From positions 121,659,430 through 121,723,429 of the forward strand of contig CM067360.1 of NCBI GenBank assembly GCA_034401795.1: a stretch of DNA of 64,000 bases, given 5' to 3'. Shown in pieces: positions 10,601-21,180 of this stretch. Position 1 is the first letter of the stretch, and every line of letters begins with the position of its first letter. The DNA comes from Chaetoderma sp. LZ-2023a. Taxonomy: Eukaryota > Mollusca > Caudofoveata > Chaetodermatida > Chaetodermatidae. The notes under the pieces are model-generated. The model was given only the letters and a program-made list of their open reading frames with translations. It was not told the DNA's origin and did no database searches. The position numbers and the translations under genes are program-made.

Positions 10601-13600
10601 GATGTACGAAATTAGTAAAAGGCTTACATAGTAAGAACTATGAAAACAGGTTAAAAGCATTAAACCCTCAAAACAACGAAGAATTAGCGGTGACCTCATT
10701 GAAACCTATAAATTAATTACAGGAAAATAAAATATAGACAGTAGCCAGTTCTTCACTCTGTCCAAAAACAACATCATTCGTGGACATAGTTTAAATGTCT
10801 TCTCGAGAACCACTTGGCGTACAAATGTATTTCAATTATATTTGGCAGCAAGCGTCCTTATGGTATAGAGATCCAAGTTTGGGCAAAGGAAGCCAATTTG
10901 TCCAGCGGCCATCTTTGATTTTGGCAGGTTTTCAGAAATTATATGTTTTTAAAAATCTCCGAAATCACTTGAAGGATCGATTCAAATCTCATGAATGATC
11001 ATGTGGGACACCGGCTGAACCAAGCTTGTATGAGAGACCTTGGGTCATCTTGGATGACCTAATTCTCACAAAATGACGTCCAGAACCACTGAATGGATCG
11101 GGCAGAAATTCGTGATATGATTAGGCACTATGGGCTAGTGTTTCCGATTAAGTGATTTGATCGATGATTGATTGGTTTGCGTGTCGAACCAACAGGTCGA
11201 TCATGATTTCGGAAATCTATTCTGACTGCTTATAAATTACGATATTAAAACTGCAGATGATTCTTTTTTTTGGGGCAATGCCATTTAAATTTCATTTTTA
11301 CAGATCTAAATAACATAGTATTACTCCATACGAGTCCATACTCTAAGACATTAACCCTCTCAACACTGAAACCACCATACCAATAGCATGTTGAATATTT
11401 TAAAACTTATTTCGGACTGGAAGCTGTTGCTGCATAAGACAGCAACAGCTTCCAATCAAATTAGTTTTAAAATATTCAACAGATTATTTCTTAAAAGTTA
11501 AATATCCATGAACATGCAATAATTATTGCATACAAAATTTCAAAATGGGTAAAAATGAGAAAATGTTATGATCGATCATTAATTGATCATTGGTTAGTAT
11601 GTGAAACCAATTTCCAACACTACTGTGGCCCACTAATGTTTGTTCAAGGGAAGTTGGTACACAAAAAACCCAATGGCAGCCGTCACGTGAACCAATTGAT
11701 CAAAATGTAGCATGTTTGCACAGTTTGAAAGCCATATTGGATCTTTTCATTTGATGGATTTTGAAGCCAAAATTGATTTTGTATACCTGTAGGATTTTGT
11801 GTATGCTGGTTTCAAATTGTCTACTTTTTTCACTTTGGTTCATGGCCATCTTCGATTATGGCCGATTTTTTAGAAATTTACTTTAAAATCTCAGAAAAAG
11901 CTTAGGGGATTGATTCGAAACTCATGGAACACCATGTATGGCAACAGCTGAATCAAGTTTGTTCAAGTGAACTTGATTGGTCAAATGCTTAATGGTAGGT
12001 AAATGGTTCAAGCAAAGTTGGTATGCAAAAAAAACAATGGCTACCCTCACATCATGAACCAATTGATCAAAATGTAGTGTGTTTGCACAGTTTGGCAGCC
12101 ATATTGGATCTTTTCATTTTCTTTTCTCCAGAAACTTGCATACAAATGTAATGTAATAAAGCAATAAGAAATTTAAAATGTCTGAGAACTTAAGAATCAG
12201 TGGACCGTATTTAACAAAATTTGGTCGGAAACATCCTTTGGCTATAGTGATCAAAGTTTGTTCTAAGGACTATCACTAATAGATCTAGAAATTTAATATA
12301 CGGAACCATTTCCATAAAACGCTTCCAGTGGGTCAATACTATCATTTTAACATCAATTCTTATCATGCGTGTATATATACATGTATATAATTATTGTAAT
12401 CTCCTCCGTCCATCACGCTATCTCCTCCCAAACTTGGGTTGAATTCAACCAAATTTGGTATGTGGGTTGCCCATATGATTCCGCTTTGCAAGACAATATT
12501 TACATTTGGTTCCGCCCCCAGGGGCGGACCAGGGGTCAAAAGGTCAAATCACTTGCAACACAACTCTGACCAAATTTTATATGTGAGTTACCCATATAAT
12601 TGTGGAGTGCAAGAGTGCATTTACATTTGGTTCCGTCCCCAGGGTGTAAGGGAAGAGGTCAAAAGGTCAAATTTTAACCTGTGGCAATTGATTGTAACGC
12701 ATCTCCGAAACCATTGGGCAGAATTCAACCAAATTTGTTATGTGAGTTACCCATATCAATGTGGAGTGGATGACCACATTTACATTTGGCCCGGCCCCTT
12801 GCGTTGTGGGGGATGGGCAGGGCCGTATTTAAGGGGGGGGGGGGGGGGGGGGCAAGCGGGGCAAAAGCCCCGGGGCCCCCACAAGCAAGGGGCCCCCACA
12901 ATTAAAAAATGGAAAAAAAAATTATGCACTTTTTTGGAAGTTATAGGACATTTAAAGCAAACTTTATTAGTTTAGAACTCTTAATCATGCATTATAATTC
13001 TATTCTAATATTTGTGGGGGCCCCAATTCTTGTTTGGTGTTCGACAACAATGTTAATTACGAAAATTTGCAAAATAAAATAATTTTACAACGAAAGAAAG
13101 CACCATAATTCACCCTAAAAGTAGACTCTCTGGCCGTCTCAGAGCACCTAGATGTAAAACAATTTCTGACCCCCCCCCACCTCGTTCTTTGCCCCAGGGC
13201 CCCCACATACATGTATCTGAATACGGCCCTGGGGGTGGGTGTCAAAAGGTCATGAAATTGACTATAACTGCAACTCAACTGACGCTGTTGGATGAAATTC
13301 AACCAAATTTGGTATGTGAGTTACCCATTTGATTGCGGAGTGCAAAAGGACATTTATATTTGGCTCCGCCCACCTGGGTGTGGGTTGTGGGGTTGTTCAA
13401 AAGTTCAAAGCTTCATCAACCGAGTAATCTAGTATTTGTTTTCTATCGGCAGAATAGGGAAAGAAAAACGGATGTATGAGCAGGAGGTTGTAGACCAAGA
13501 AGCCAAAATAGAGAAAATGAAGGAGGATAACAAAGATGAACATGACATCAAAAAACAAGTATGTTTTAAGATGAGGTTTAACAAATTATTTGTGTCTATT

Positions 13601-16600
13601 GTATACAACGCAGACTGCGTAAATCTCCCTTGAGTGGTCAAGCCGGTCATGAGAAACATTAATTTGCAGGCCGAGAGAGGCATATTTTAGAAAATTCACC
13701 ACAGGAATGCCTGGCGCAACCACCGACACGTACATGTACCTCATATTGAACTACATTTGGAAGAACTTTCAAAGAAATCTGTTCCTTAAACCTTTTAGTG
13801 GTCAAGCCGGCCAAATCCCGTCTCTGTAGCCGTCTTAAAGAATGTCCATTTGCAGGCCAAGAGAAGACTATTTTTGAAAATTTACCACTGGAATGACTGG
13901 CTCGATAACTGAGCCAGTCGCTCCAGTGGTAAATTTTCGAAAATAGTCTTCTCTTGCCATGCCAATGGACATTCAATAAGAAAATATTTTTTTGTGAAAA
14001 TTATTGTTAAAGGGTTAATTTAGAGGAGTGTTTGCCCTGAACAATTTAAAATTCATAGAAAAGATTTACGTTTTTGCTGGAGAACTTTAGGTATAATGTA
14101 AGTTCTGTAGTGTCTAGTGACATGTAGGCTTGAGCAATTACGTGATTAAATCGAAAATCGCGATTATGTTTTAAATCATGAATTTATATGATTAAAAATT
14201 AAATAATTGAATAATCGTGAATATCTTCTATTGCATAAAATATTCCAAAATCTAACTTAGTTACTTTTTAATGCGATCATTCATGAAAAATTACATTTTT
14301 CTAATGACTGTATGTCCATTTGCAGGGCAAGAGAAGGCTATTTTTGAAAATGTATGACTGGAATGACTGGCTCGATTCTCGAGCCAGCCATTCCAGTCAT
14401 ACATTTAAAAAATGTGTGTTCTCTTGCCCTGCAAATGAACTTTTCTCAACACCATTGCAGCTTTCGTTATTGATATTCGGTTGTCGTTATGTCTTGGTTA
14501 TTTGTACCCAAGCTGATTAATCAAGTAATTGCGATTATTTTTTAATAATCGATCGCGATCACTCAAAGCAATAATCGTGCAAGCCTAGTGACGTGCAACT
14601 GATATTATACTGCCCGCCTCCCCTCCCCTCCGCCTCATTATTTGTATGATAACTCCACAAACAGTTATGATAGAGTCATAAAAGTTAGCCTGTGTTGGCA
14701 ATGGATGGATCCGATCTGTCTTCCAAATATATTATGTCGTGATCGATTAGGTCATATGGATGCTGACGTCACCATCCGCCGAAGTCTGGTGTGAGTATTT
14801 GCAGTTGGTGGTGTGTGCATGCGCGCGTGTGTGTGTGTGTGTGTCTGTTTATCCGGGACATATCTTGGGAATCCTATGAGGTAGAATCACCAAATCTGGC
14901 AAATACATTGATATTATGAGTGCCTAGAATATTGTTTTGTTTGGTGTTCGAAAGGTAAAAAAAGTGAGGTCAGGGAGTCGCTAAGTGCATCCCAAAGTAC
15001 AGATTTTTAGTCATAGGTCGGGAACGCAAGTAGATAGACATGGTAGAAAATTTTACCAAATTTGGCACATACATTGATATTATGAGTTGCTAAAGCTTGT
15101 TTTGGGTTGGAATCAAAAGGTCAAAAATCGAGTTCACTTAGTGCGCCCAGAAATACACATTTTTAGCCATAAATATGGAATGCAAGTAGGTAGAATCTGC
15201 AAATTTGGCACAGACATTGATCTTATGAATGGCAAGAACGAAACGCAAAAAATCGAGGTCTGTGGGGTGGTCATTAAGCGCATTGTCAAGACAGAGTGCA
15301 AAGGCACTTGAGTGCATTTTTAGTTAATGACATGGCCCCTGTCATGCCTGTTGCTACCATAGGCAGCAACAACATCTGGTCAAATTAGTTTCAAAATACT
15401 CAACAACTTACATGTACCTTGAAATTGGGATTTTGAGAATTCAGTGTTCAATGTATATAAGTCGATCCCAACATGTGCAAAGCATGGCCGGAGTTTGGCT
15501 AGAAATGGGTGCCGCATAGCTAAAAATGGATCCCTCAATTAGCTTTCGATTGCCTGGCATGCCTGTGTGGAAGATTGCCTGCCATGCCTGTGTGGAAGAT
15601 TGCCTGCCATGCCTGTGTGGAAGATTGCCTGCCATGCCTGTGTGGAAGATTGCCTGCCATGCCTGTGTGGAAGATTGCCTGCCATGCCTGTGTGGAAGAT
15701 TGCCTGCCATGCCTGTGTGGAAGATTGTAATGTGTGTCGAATTGTTATTGTCACCAGTTACCTGCAGGACTCACAGAATTCTGAAAATTTGTGTTGCCTT
15801 TCAGGCAGGTGCTAGCATGAACATGGCTGCCGGTCAGTGTTTTAGCTTGTCCTTCAATGGCCTTTCCAGAGTCATGAAGTGAATTAAGGGGTCTGAAGAA
15901 GTATATCATTGTGTGACCAGTGAAAATGTCAAAGGGCAAGGTCATCTAGCGTAGAAAAATACAGTATCTATGTGTGTTCATCTCAATCTCTCAGGTTCTG
16001 CTGAACTGATTTTGACTAGAAACTCGGTTGGAAGGTTGCCCTTGCGACCCTGTAGATATGTGATGATTTGGGGGTACAAAGTTGAAGTAAAAGGGTGTGT
16101 GAATGCTTGATTTAGAAACTATAAAATTTGTCATTGTTTTCAGGTTGAGGTGCTACAGGAGTCTCGTGTCATGATACCGGACTGTAAACGTCGATTAAAA
16201 CAAGCATTTCAGGAACTTAAGACTATGATTGTAAGTGTTAACACGTTAGATAGTCAAAGCTGATCAGGGCTTAGCTTTATAACTGGCTGACTGCTGCAAG
16301 CTACCAGACAATAATTTCAATGGGCAATAACTCTGGACCTGCTGAATATTTTGAAAATGACTTGACTGAAAGTTGTTGGTGGCTTAGCCACCGACAACTT
16401 TCAGTCAATTTGTTTTAAAAATATTCAGCATATCCAGAGTTAAACCCCTTGGAAAATGCAGTCTGAAGAAATTCAACAGGTAGGCAGTTAATACTCAAGG
16501 CGGCCAAAAGTTGCTTCTGCAGTGGTCTTCTTACTGACCAAGAGAACACTATTTTTGAAAATGTAATACTGGAATAACTGGCTCGATAACTGCGCCAGTT

Positions 16601-18124
16601 ATTCCAGTCAGCCAGTGGTAAATTAAGAAATTTGAGAGGTAAAGGGTTAAACAGCCTTCACCCATTAGAGCACCACAATAGTCATGAGAAATATCCTATT
16701 GCATACGAAGATTTTTTAAATTGTACCACTGTGGCTTAATAAACTTTAAAAAATAGACTTCTCTTTAGTTTAACTGCAAATGGATATTCACTAAGCAAAC
16801 ATCAGTGCTTAAAGGTAGGGTTGTGCGATTATTGCTTTGAATGATCACGATCGATTGTTGAAAAATAATTGTGATTACTCGATTAATCAGCTTCAGTACA
16901 AATTACCAAGACATAGTTCTAACAAAAGCATATCAATGACGAAAGTTACAATGGTGTATACGAAAAGTTCATTTGCACGGTAAGAGAAGACTATTTTTGA
17001 AAATGTATCACTGGAATTCCTGGGTTTGAAATATTTTATGCAATAGAAATTGTTCAGAATTATACGATTATTTAATTTTTAATCATATAAATTTACGATT
17101 TAAAATACAATCGTGAGGTTCGATTTAATCACGTAATTGTGCACACCTACCTTAAAGGATTAAAACATAGAAATAACTTGCCACGTTTCCAAAACAAAAT
17201 AAAACTTAAGTACTGTTTAATATTTTGAACCTAATGGAGGGTTCCAATTTATCCATCAATCATATGACATCATAATAAACTATGTGACTTGTAGGATGAT
17301 GTCATAATCCAATTATGTCATGAATGACATAAATCGGTTTGTCAGATGACGGATTAAGCATTGTTGTACGAATGGTATGTCTTTACTATTTAATAAACAT
17401 GCTGTTGAATATTTTGAAACTAATTTGCCTAACACCCAGTCAAATTAGTTTCAAAATATTCAACAGCTTACCTGTATAGTTTTCTGGAAATTGATAGTCG
17501 GGGAGTTCAGGGATCAATTTGATCCCAATACGTATGAAGTGTGGGTGGAGCTTAGTTAGAGATGGGCGGGGTATAGCTAAAACTGGATTTCTCCATTGGA
17601 TTGGAACACTAACATGTTTCTGTTTTTGTTTTGGAAACATTTGAACTTATTCATGAGCTATATTCTCCCAGCATGCACTGGTCATTTTTTTCAGAATTCA
17701 TACGCAGGCTTGAATTTCGGCGAAAAGTATGAAAATCTAAGAAACATATTTCCAAATCTTAAAATACATGGAGTATTTTCCCTGCTACCGATTTGAAAGA
17801 AAATATCGAAACTTTAAATATCGCTGTTTGTGATTCTCACTATTTTGTAAAATGTCAATTTACGAAATCTCGACAATCTTGCATACATGTACTGTATATT
17901 AATTCTGAAATTAATCTAAATTTTGGGTGGAAATGTCGAAGCAAAGACCGATTGAAGATGTCTGGAAATAGGTACAATGTACATTCTTCTGGGGATGTCT
18001 GAACTCTGTTGATTCTCTCGTGTCCATTCTGTTTCAGGACAATGAGAGTGACTTAGCGGAATCAGAAGACGTTAAAACTGCCCATGGAATCCTCAGTGAA
18101 GCAGAACTACAACTAGCCAATTAA
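7520..18124 (+). CDS. TBCA: Tubulin-binding cofactor A (TBCA), four-exon model
   Basis: TBCA is a small cytosolic three-helix chaperone that captures beta-tubulin after release from the chaperonin CCT. Three exons are clear: 13453-13558 (KEKRMYEQE..DQEAKIEKMK..DIKKQ), 16144-16230 (VEVLQESRVMIPDCKRRL) and 18038-18124 (DNESDLAESEDVK.., ending in TAA). They match the vertebrate protein in order and have consistent phases and GT/AG borders. A candidate first exon at 7520-7626 fits in phase but encodes 35 residues unlike the usual N-terminal helix. The model gives about 128 residues against 108 in human. Introns hold MITEs, a hAT element, a LINE remnant and a minisatellite. The stop codon overlaps an AATAAA. 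Confidence 0.9.
7675..8012. repeat. Tandem duplication of about 167 bp
   Basis: Two diverged copies start at about 7675 and 7842. Each contains TAGCAATTTTATATCG, TTAGATGATCCCAACTTTG and a CTCGTATCGCGAGG palindrome. It lies just inside TBCA intron 1. Confidence 0.85.
8146..8265. repeat. Hairpin element H, copy 1
   Basis: The inverted arms read TTTTGAAAATAATTTGACTG and its complement around an AAACTATTGCTGC-type loop, followed by a non-palindromic tail (ATGTGCTGCTGTAATG..). The tail is shared with copy 2 at 8534. Confidence 0.8.
8285..8374. repeat. 30-bp tandem repeat, three copies
   Basis: Three units start at 8285, 8315 and 8345, each beginning GAGCCACTCCTAGACAATAT. The first differs by one base from the others. 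Confidence 0.9.
8534..8668. repeat. Hairpin element H, copy 2
   Basis: It has the same arms and tail as the copy at 8146, with a longer loop containing GTTGCTTAAAGCAGCAAC. Confidence 0.8.
8995..9405. repeat. Dispersed repeat, inverted partner at 30330-30770
   Basis: Blocks such as TTATCTCCCCTGAAATA, AATTGTCTTGTTC.TGCCAG and TCAATTCCTTTGTCACTG recur in reverse complement 21 kb away. The GGGAGATAA core is frequent in molluscan repeat DNA. No coding content was recognised. Confidence 0.7.
10150..10880 (+). pseudogene. Non-LTR retrotransposon (LINE) reverse-transcriptase remnant
   Basis: Across shifting + frames the reading resembles the C-terminal part of jockey/CR1-like RT: an ADTWVLKFNASKCKRMH block (10235-10285), LYKSYVCPHLEYCIH (10505-10555), and later fragments near 10615-10760 (LKAL, GDLIETYKLITG-like). 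Many stops and frameshifts are present. No 5' part, endonuclease or tail was seen. The family within the LINE classes is uncertain. Confidence 0.75.
11137..11622. repeat. Family E MITE, copy 1
   Basis: It begins AGTGTTTCCGATTAA and ends CCAACACT, with GATCGATGATTGATTGG-like inner ends and, in the middle, a TTGAATATTTT hairpin with GCTGTTGCTGC arms (11387-11482). No ORF. Confidence 0.8.
12430..12817. repeat. Degenerate tandem repeat of about 140 bp, first three units
   Basis: Units contain ACCAAATTTGGTATGTG, GAGTTACCCATAT, TTTACATTTGGTTCCG and CCCCAGG..GTCAAAAGGTCAAA. They start near 12440, 12570 and 12720; a fourth follows the hAT insertion (13285-13415). The short ORFs here are products of the repeat. 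Confidence 0.75.
12818..13231. mobile_element. hAT-like nonautonomous element, 414 bp
   Basis: The ends are CAGGGCCGTATTTA and its inverse TGAATACGGCCCTG, flanked by GGGATGGG (12810-12817) and GGGGTGGG (13232-13239), an 8-bp target duplication with one mismatch. Internal GGGCCCCCACA segments are also inverted. A G20 run lies at 12833-12852. It has no transposase and splits a tandem repeat array. Confidence 0.8.
13232..13425. repeat. Tandem repeat of about 140 bp, unit after the hAT element
   Basis: It continues the array interrupted by the hAT insertion, with ACCAAATTTGGTATGTG at about 13300 and TTTGGCTCCGCCC at about 13360. It ends just before TBCA exon 2. Confidence 0.7.
13453..13558 (+). 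CDS. TBCA: TBCA exon 2
   Basis: The acceptor TTCTATCGGCAG|A and donor CAA|GTATGT bound 106 nt. The exon encodes a Lys/Glu-rich helix (KEKRMYEQE..KIEKMKEDNK..HDIKKQ) matching TBCA helix 1-2. It starts with the last base of a split codon and ends in phase 0. Confidence 0.93.
13628..14022. repeat. Family B foldback elements (truncated copy plus full copy)
   Basis: A truncated arm at 13628-13720 is followed by a full copy from about 13795. The full copy's arms read GCCAAGAGAAGACTATTTTT..GAAAATTTACCACTGGAATG and fold on themselves at the GGCTCGATAACTGAGCC centre. It ends in AAAGGGTTAA (14009-14018). Confidence 0.8.
14126..14586. repeat. Family D MITE, copy 1
   Basis: It has inverted ends AGGCTTG.GCAAT.. 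and ..AATAATCGTGCAAGCCT, with long GATTAAATCGAAAATCGCGA / TCGATCGCGATCACT inner ends. Its centre (14310-14445) is a family B-like hairpin (TGACTGGAATGACTGGCTCG). Confidence 0.85.
14822..14845. repeat. (GT)n microsatellite
   Basis: An alternating GT run preceded by GCATGCGCGCG. Confidence 0.85.
14860..15310. repeat. Diverged tandem blocks in TBCA intron 2
   Basis: The phrase AATTTGGCA.ATACATTGATATTATGAGT recurs near 14890, 15055 and 15200 with AGGTCAAAAATCGAG-like spacers. No gene was seen. Confidence 0.55.
15552..15726. repeat. 25-bp minisatellite, seven units
   Basis: Seven head-to-tail units (GCCTGCCATGCCTGTGTGG + AAGATT) are almost identical; the first has one change (GGC for GCC). Each contains GCATG-type motifs. 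The ORFs read across it are repeat artefacts. Confidence 0.95.
16144..16230 (+). CDS. TBCA: TBCA exon 3
   Basis: TTTTCAG|GTT to ATT|GTAAGTG, 87 nt, phase 0/0. It encodes VEVLQESRVMIPDCKRRL and a following helix, the most conserved TBCA segment (LQESR.MIPDC.RRL). Confidence 0.95.
16332..16441. repeat. Family G hairpin, copy 1
   Basis: Arms CTGCTGAATATTTTGAAAAT..GACTGAAAGTTGTTGG close over a GTGGCTTAGCCACC centre, flanked by AACTCTGGA / TCCAGAGTT. Copy 2 is at 33055. Confidence 0.85.
16486..16815. repeat. Family B element and remnant
   Basis: A full foldback at 16486-16650 (centre GGCTCGATAACTGCGCCAGTT, end AAAGGGTTAA) is followed by a decayed copy at 16650-16815. Confidence 0.75.
16815..17149. 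repeat. Family D MITE, copy 3, opposite orientation
   Basis: It starts GGTTGTGCGATTATTGC, with GATCACGATCGATTG, and ends in TCGATTTAATCACGTAATTG..ACC. The B-like core is half deleted. Confidence 0.7.
17235..17598. repeat. Family A MITE
   Basis: It contains CATATGACATCATAAT, ATTTAATAAACATGCTGTTG, the hairpin TTGAATATTTTGAAACTAAT with a short loop, then AGATGGGCGGGG.ATAGCTAAAAC. The ends are decayed. Confidence 0.75.
18038..18124 (+). CDS. TBCA: TBCA exon 4, terminal
   Basis: The acceptor TCTGTTTCAG|GAC opens 28 codons (DNESDLAES..LQLAN) and a TAA at 18122-18124. It corresponds to the acidic last helix of TBCA. Confidence 0.92.
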   Translation, partial: DNESDLAESEDVKTAHGILSEAELQLAN

Positions 18125-18128
18125 TAAA
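18123..18128 (+). terminator. Polyadenylation signal AATAAA at the TBCA stop codon
   Basis: AATAAA overlaps the TAA stop, implying a very short 3' UTR if used. Downstream signals cannot be excluded. Confidence 0.45.
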
Positions 18129-18219
18129 ATCTGAGACGGTCGATGATTTACTTAAAGATGGTAAAATCTGCCTCTGGAGAGCCTTCTTGTCTTAGCTACA
18201 TTGTAAAAGATTGAGGTTC

Positions 18220-18360
18220 TTCACCCCATTAACACATAAACAGACAGTCTTCTATAGTGCTCTTAGAAAATGTCCATTTGCAGACCTTCTCTTGATCTGC
18301 AAATAAATATTTTTTATGAGAATATTGAAATTTTCTTGAACAAATTTGAGGCTTAAGGGC
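18220..18360. repeat. Family B remnant
   Basis: AAATGTCCATTTGCAGACC and its partial inverse near 18295 remain; the central hairpin is lost. Confidence 0.6.
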
Positions 18361-18584
18361 TATGACAGGTGGCCATAATGCATCCCATATCTTTACCCGT
18401 AATATTTAAATGATAAAGATTGGTTAAGAAAATTTAAATTGTTGCTTATGGGCTTGTTAAGTGTGTCACTGCACATGATTCGCAACCCGGATGTGTGTAT
18501 TTTGCTTTATTACATCATAAGTGCGTGTTTATGACGTAATCATTTATTGTTAAACTAAAACATTGTTTGGTGTATTTAACAATC

Positions 18585-19735
18585 GAGCTTAACCTGGAAA
18601 TACGTCATCAGAGCTTAACCTGGAAATACGTCATCAGAGCTTAACCTGGAAATACGTCACCAGAGCTTAACCTGGAAATACGTCACCAGAGCTTAACCTG
18701 GAAATACGTCATCAGAGCTTAACCTGGAAATACGTCATCAGAGCTTAACCTGGAAATACGTCATCAGAGCTTAACCCGGAAATACGTCATCAGAGCTTAA
18801 CCTGGAAATATGTCATCAGAGTTTAACCTGGAAATACGTCATCAAGAGCTTAACCTGGAAATACGTCATCAGAGCTTAACCTGGAAATACGTCATCAGAG
18901 CTTAACTTGGAAATACGTCACCAGAGCTTAACCTGGAAATAGGTCATCAGAGCTTAACCTAGAAATACGTCATCAGAGCTTAACCTGGAAATACGTCATC
19001 AGAGCTTAACCTGGAAATATGTCATCAGAGCTTAACCTGAAAATACGTCACCAGAGCTTAACCTGGAAATACGTCATCAGAGCTTAACCTAGAAATACGT
19101 CATCAGAGCTTAACCTGGAAATACGTCATCAGAGCTTAACCTGGAAATACGTCATCAGAGCTTAACCTGGAAATACGTCATCAGAGCTTAACCTGGAAAT
19201 ACGTCATCAGAGCTTAACCTGGAAATACGTCATCAGAGCTTAACCTGGAAATACGTCATCAGAGCTTAACCTGGAAATACGTCACCAGAGCTTAACCTGG
19301 AAATACGTCATCAGAGCTTAACCTAGAAATACGTCATCAGAGCTTAACCTGGAAATATGTCATCAGAGCTTAACCTGGAAATACATCATCAGAGCTTAAC
19401 CTGGAAATACGTCGTCAGAGCTTAACGTGGAAATACGTCATCAGAGCTTAACCCGGAAATATGTCATCAGAACTTTACCCGGAAATACGTCATCAGAGCT
19501 TAACCCAGAAATACATCATCAGAGCTTAACCCGGAAATACGTCATCAGAGCTTAACCTGGAAATACATCATCAGAGCTTAACCCGGAAATACGTCATCAG
19601 AGCTTAACCCGGAAATACGTCATCAGAGCTTAACCTGGAAATACGTCATCAGAGCTTAACCCGGAAATACGTCATCAGAGCTTAACCCGGAAATACGTCA
19701 TCAGAGCTTAACCCAGAAATACGTCATCACTTAAC
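18585..19735. repeat. 26-bp minisatellite, about 44 units
   Basis: Head-to-tail units begin AGAGCTTAACCTGGAAATAC and continue GTCATC. They vary mainly at CCTGG/CCCGG and CATC/CACC. The CCCGG form dominates the 3' third (from about 19440), giving a polarity of variants. One unit is 27 bp (near 18845). Each unit carries TACGTCA, a CRE-like half site. There are no spacers, so it is not a CRISPR array. Confidence 0.95.
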
Positions 19736-19872
19736 ATGACCATTAAATGTCCATTTGTGGACCAAGAGAAGACTTTTAATTTATCAATGGAATGACTGCC
19801 TTCAGTTTATCGAGCCAGTCATTCCACTGATAAAAATTTTAAGAAAAATAGTCTTCTGTTGGCCTGAAAATT
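19736..19872. repeat. Family B foldback
   Basis: TGTCCATTTGTGGACCAAGAG and the inverse GTCTTCTGTTGGCC lie around a TCGAGCCAGTCATTCC centre; it directly abuts a family E copy. Confidence 0.75.
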
Positions 19873-20418
19873 AGTGTTCCAATTAATCGATTTGATTGAT
19901 GATTGATTGGTTTGCATGTCCAACCAACAGATCCATCATGATTTCAGAAATCTACTTTGACTGCATATAAATTTACGATATTAAACTGAGGAAGATGATT
20001 ACTTTTTGGCAATACCATTTTAATTTAATTTTTACAACTATATAACATAGTATTACTCCATGCAAGTCCATACTGTAGTCGAAGACATTAACCCTCTGAA
20101 CACTGAAATAGTATGTAGTACTATGTACCGTACTAATAACCTGTTGAATATTTTGAAACTTATTTGACTGGAAGCTGTTGCTGCCTAAGACATGTAAGGC
20201 AGCAACAGCTTCTGATCAAATTAGTTTCAAAATATTTAACAGATTATTTCTTAAATTATGAAGGTTAAATATCCATGAACATGCAATAATTATTGCATTC
20301 AAAATTTCAGAATGGGTGAAAATGAGAAAATGTTTTGATCGATCATTAATTGATTGATTAATCGGTTCGTATGTAAAACCAATCATCGATCACAAAAATA
20401 GTACCAATTCCCAACACT
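19873..20418. repeat. Family E MITE, copy 2
   Basis: Ends AGTGTTCCAATTAATCGA and ..ATTCCCAACACT; inner hairpin at 20141-20245 with GCTGTTGCTGCC / GGCAGCAACAGC. Confidence 0.85.
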
Positions 20419-20439
20419 ACTGAAAATAGACATTTCGGA

Positions 20440-20695
20440 TGACCACTGTAACACCATATACTTTAGTCGCCAAGATGACCAAAATCGACTTCTGCTGTAC
20501 TCTTGATGAAAGCCCATAAATTATATGACAACAAGACTATTTTTGAAAATTTACCACTGAATGAGTGGCTTAATAACTTAGCCAGTTATTTCAGAGATAA
20601 TTTACAAAAATAGCCTTCTATTGGCCTGCAAATGGACATTCAGTAAGAAAATATTAAAATTTTCTTGATTAAATTCAACAATTAACGGATTAACG
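20440..20695. repeat. Family B foldback
   Basis: CAAGACTATTTTTGAAAATT and the inverse AATAGCCTTCTATTGGCC around a TTAATAACTTAGCC centre. Confidence 0.7.
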
Positions 20696-20799
20696 AACTA
20701 CGTGCATGCAATTTTTTGGCTGGATAAGTCAGATTCTAGAGAAGCCGGTTCTTGAGACATTATGACAGTCATATTAGACACGTTTGACTGCAGTACACC

Positions 20800-21180
20800 T
20801 CCAAGTTAACATATTTCCAAACCAAAAACAGAAATGTATTAGTTAATTCAATTTTGAATACAATTACATAAGAAATGTTCTGGTGAATAATTTTCAAACA
20901 TAATTTGATTAAGCAGCGATGGCTTCCATTTCAAATTAAGTCGAAAAATCTTCAACAGCACATTTTATTTTGTTTTGGGAACCTATTAACCCTTAAATGG
21001 TCATACCAGACTCTGCTCTGGTCCTGTGGAATGTCCATTTACAGGCCAAGAGAATATAATTTTTGAAAATTTAACACTTGAATGACTGGCTCAATAACCG
21101 AGCCAGTCATTCCTGTGATAAATTTTCACAAATTGTATTCTCTTGGCCTGTAAATGGACATTCAATAAGAGAATATTTAA
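20800..21180. repeat. Hairpin of the ATAATTTGATT type followed by a family B foldback
   Basis: 20870-20985 is a decayed hairpin ending in TTCAACAGCACATTTT. From 20988 (TTAACCCTTAAATGG) a B element runs to about 21180, with centre GGCTCAATAACCGAGCC. Confidence 0.75.

Larger units (their letters stand above)
9590..12125. repeat. Diverged repeated blocks in TBCA intron 1
   Basis: A module containing CAATCAAAATGTAGCATG or GATCAAAATGTAG followed by TTTGATGGATTTTGAAGCC appears near 10030-10100, 11690-11790 and, in part, 12060-12120. It looks like an old dispersed or tandem repeat; a LINE remnant and an E-family MITE lie between the copies. Confidence 0.55.

Noticed and set aside
15441..15882. Repetitive ORFs with MPVWKIACHACVEDC-type units
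   Set aside because: Produced by the 25-bp minisatellite; both strands are open for the same reason.
18585..19735. Regular 26-bp array resembling a CRISPR
   Set aside because: There are no spacers; units are contiguous and degenerate, and the window is eukaryotic. It is a minisatellite.
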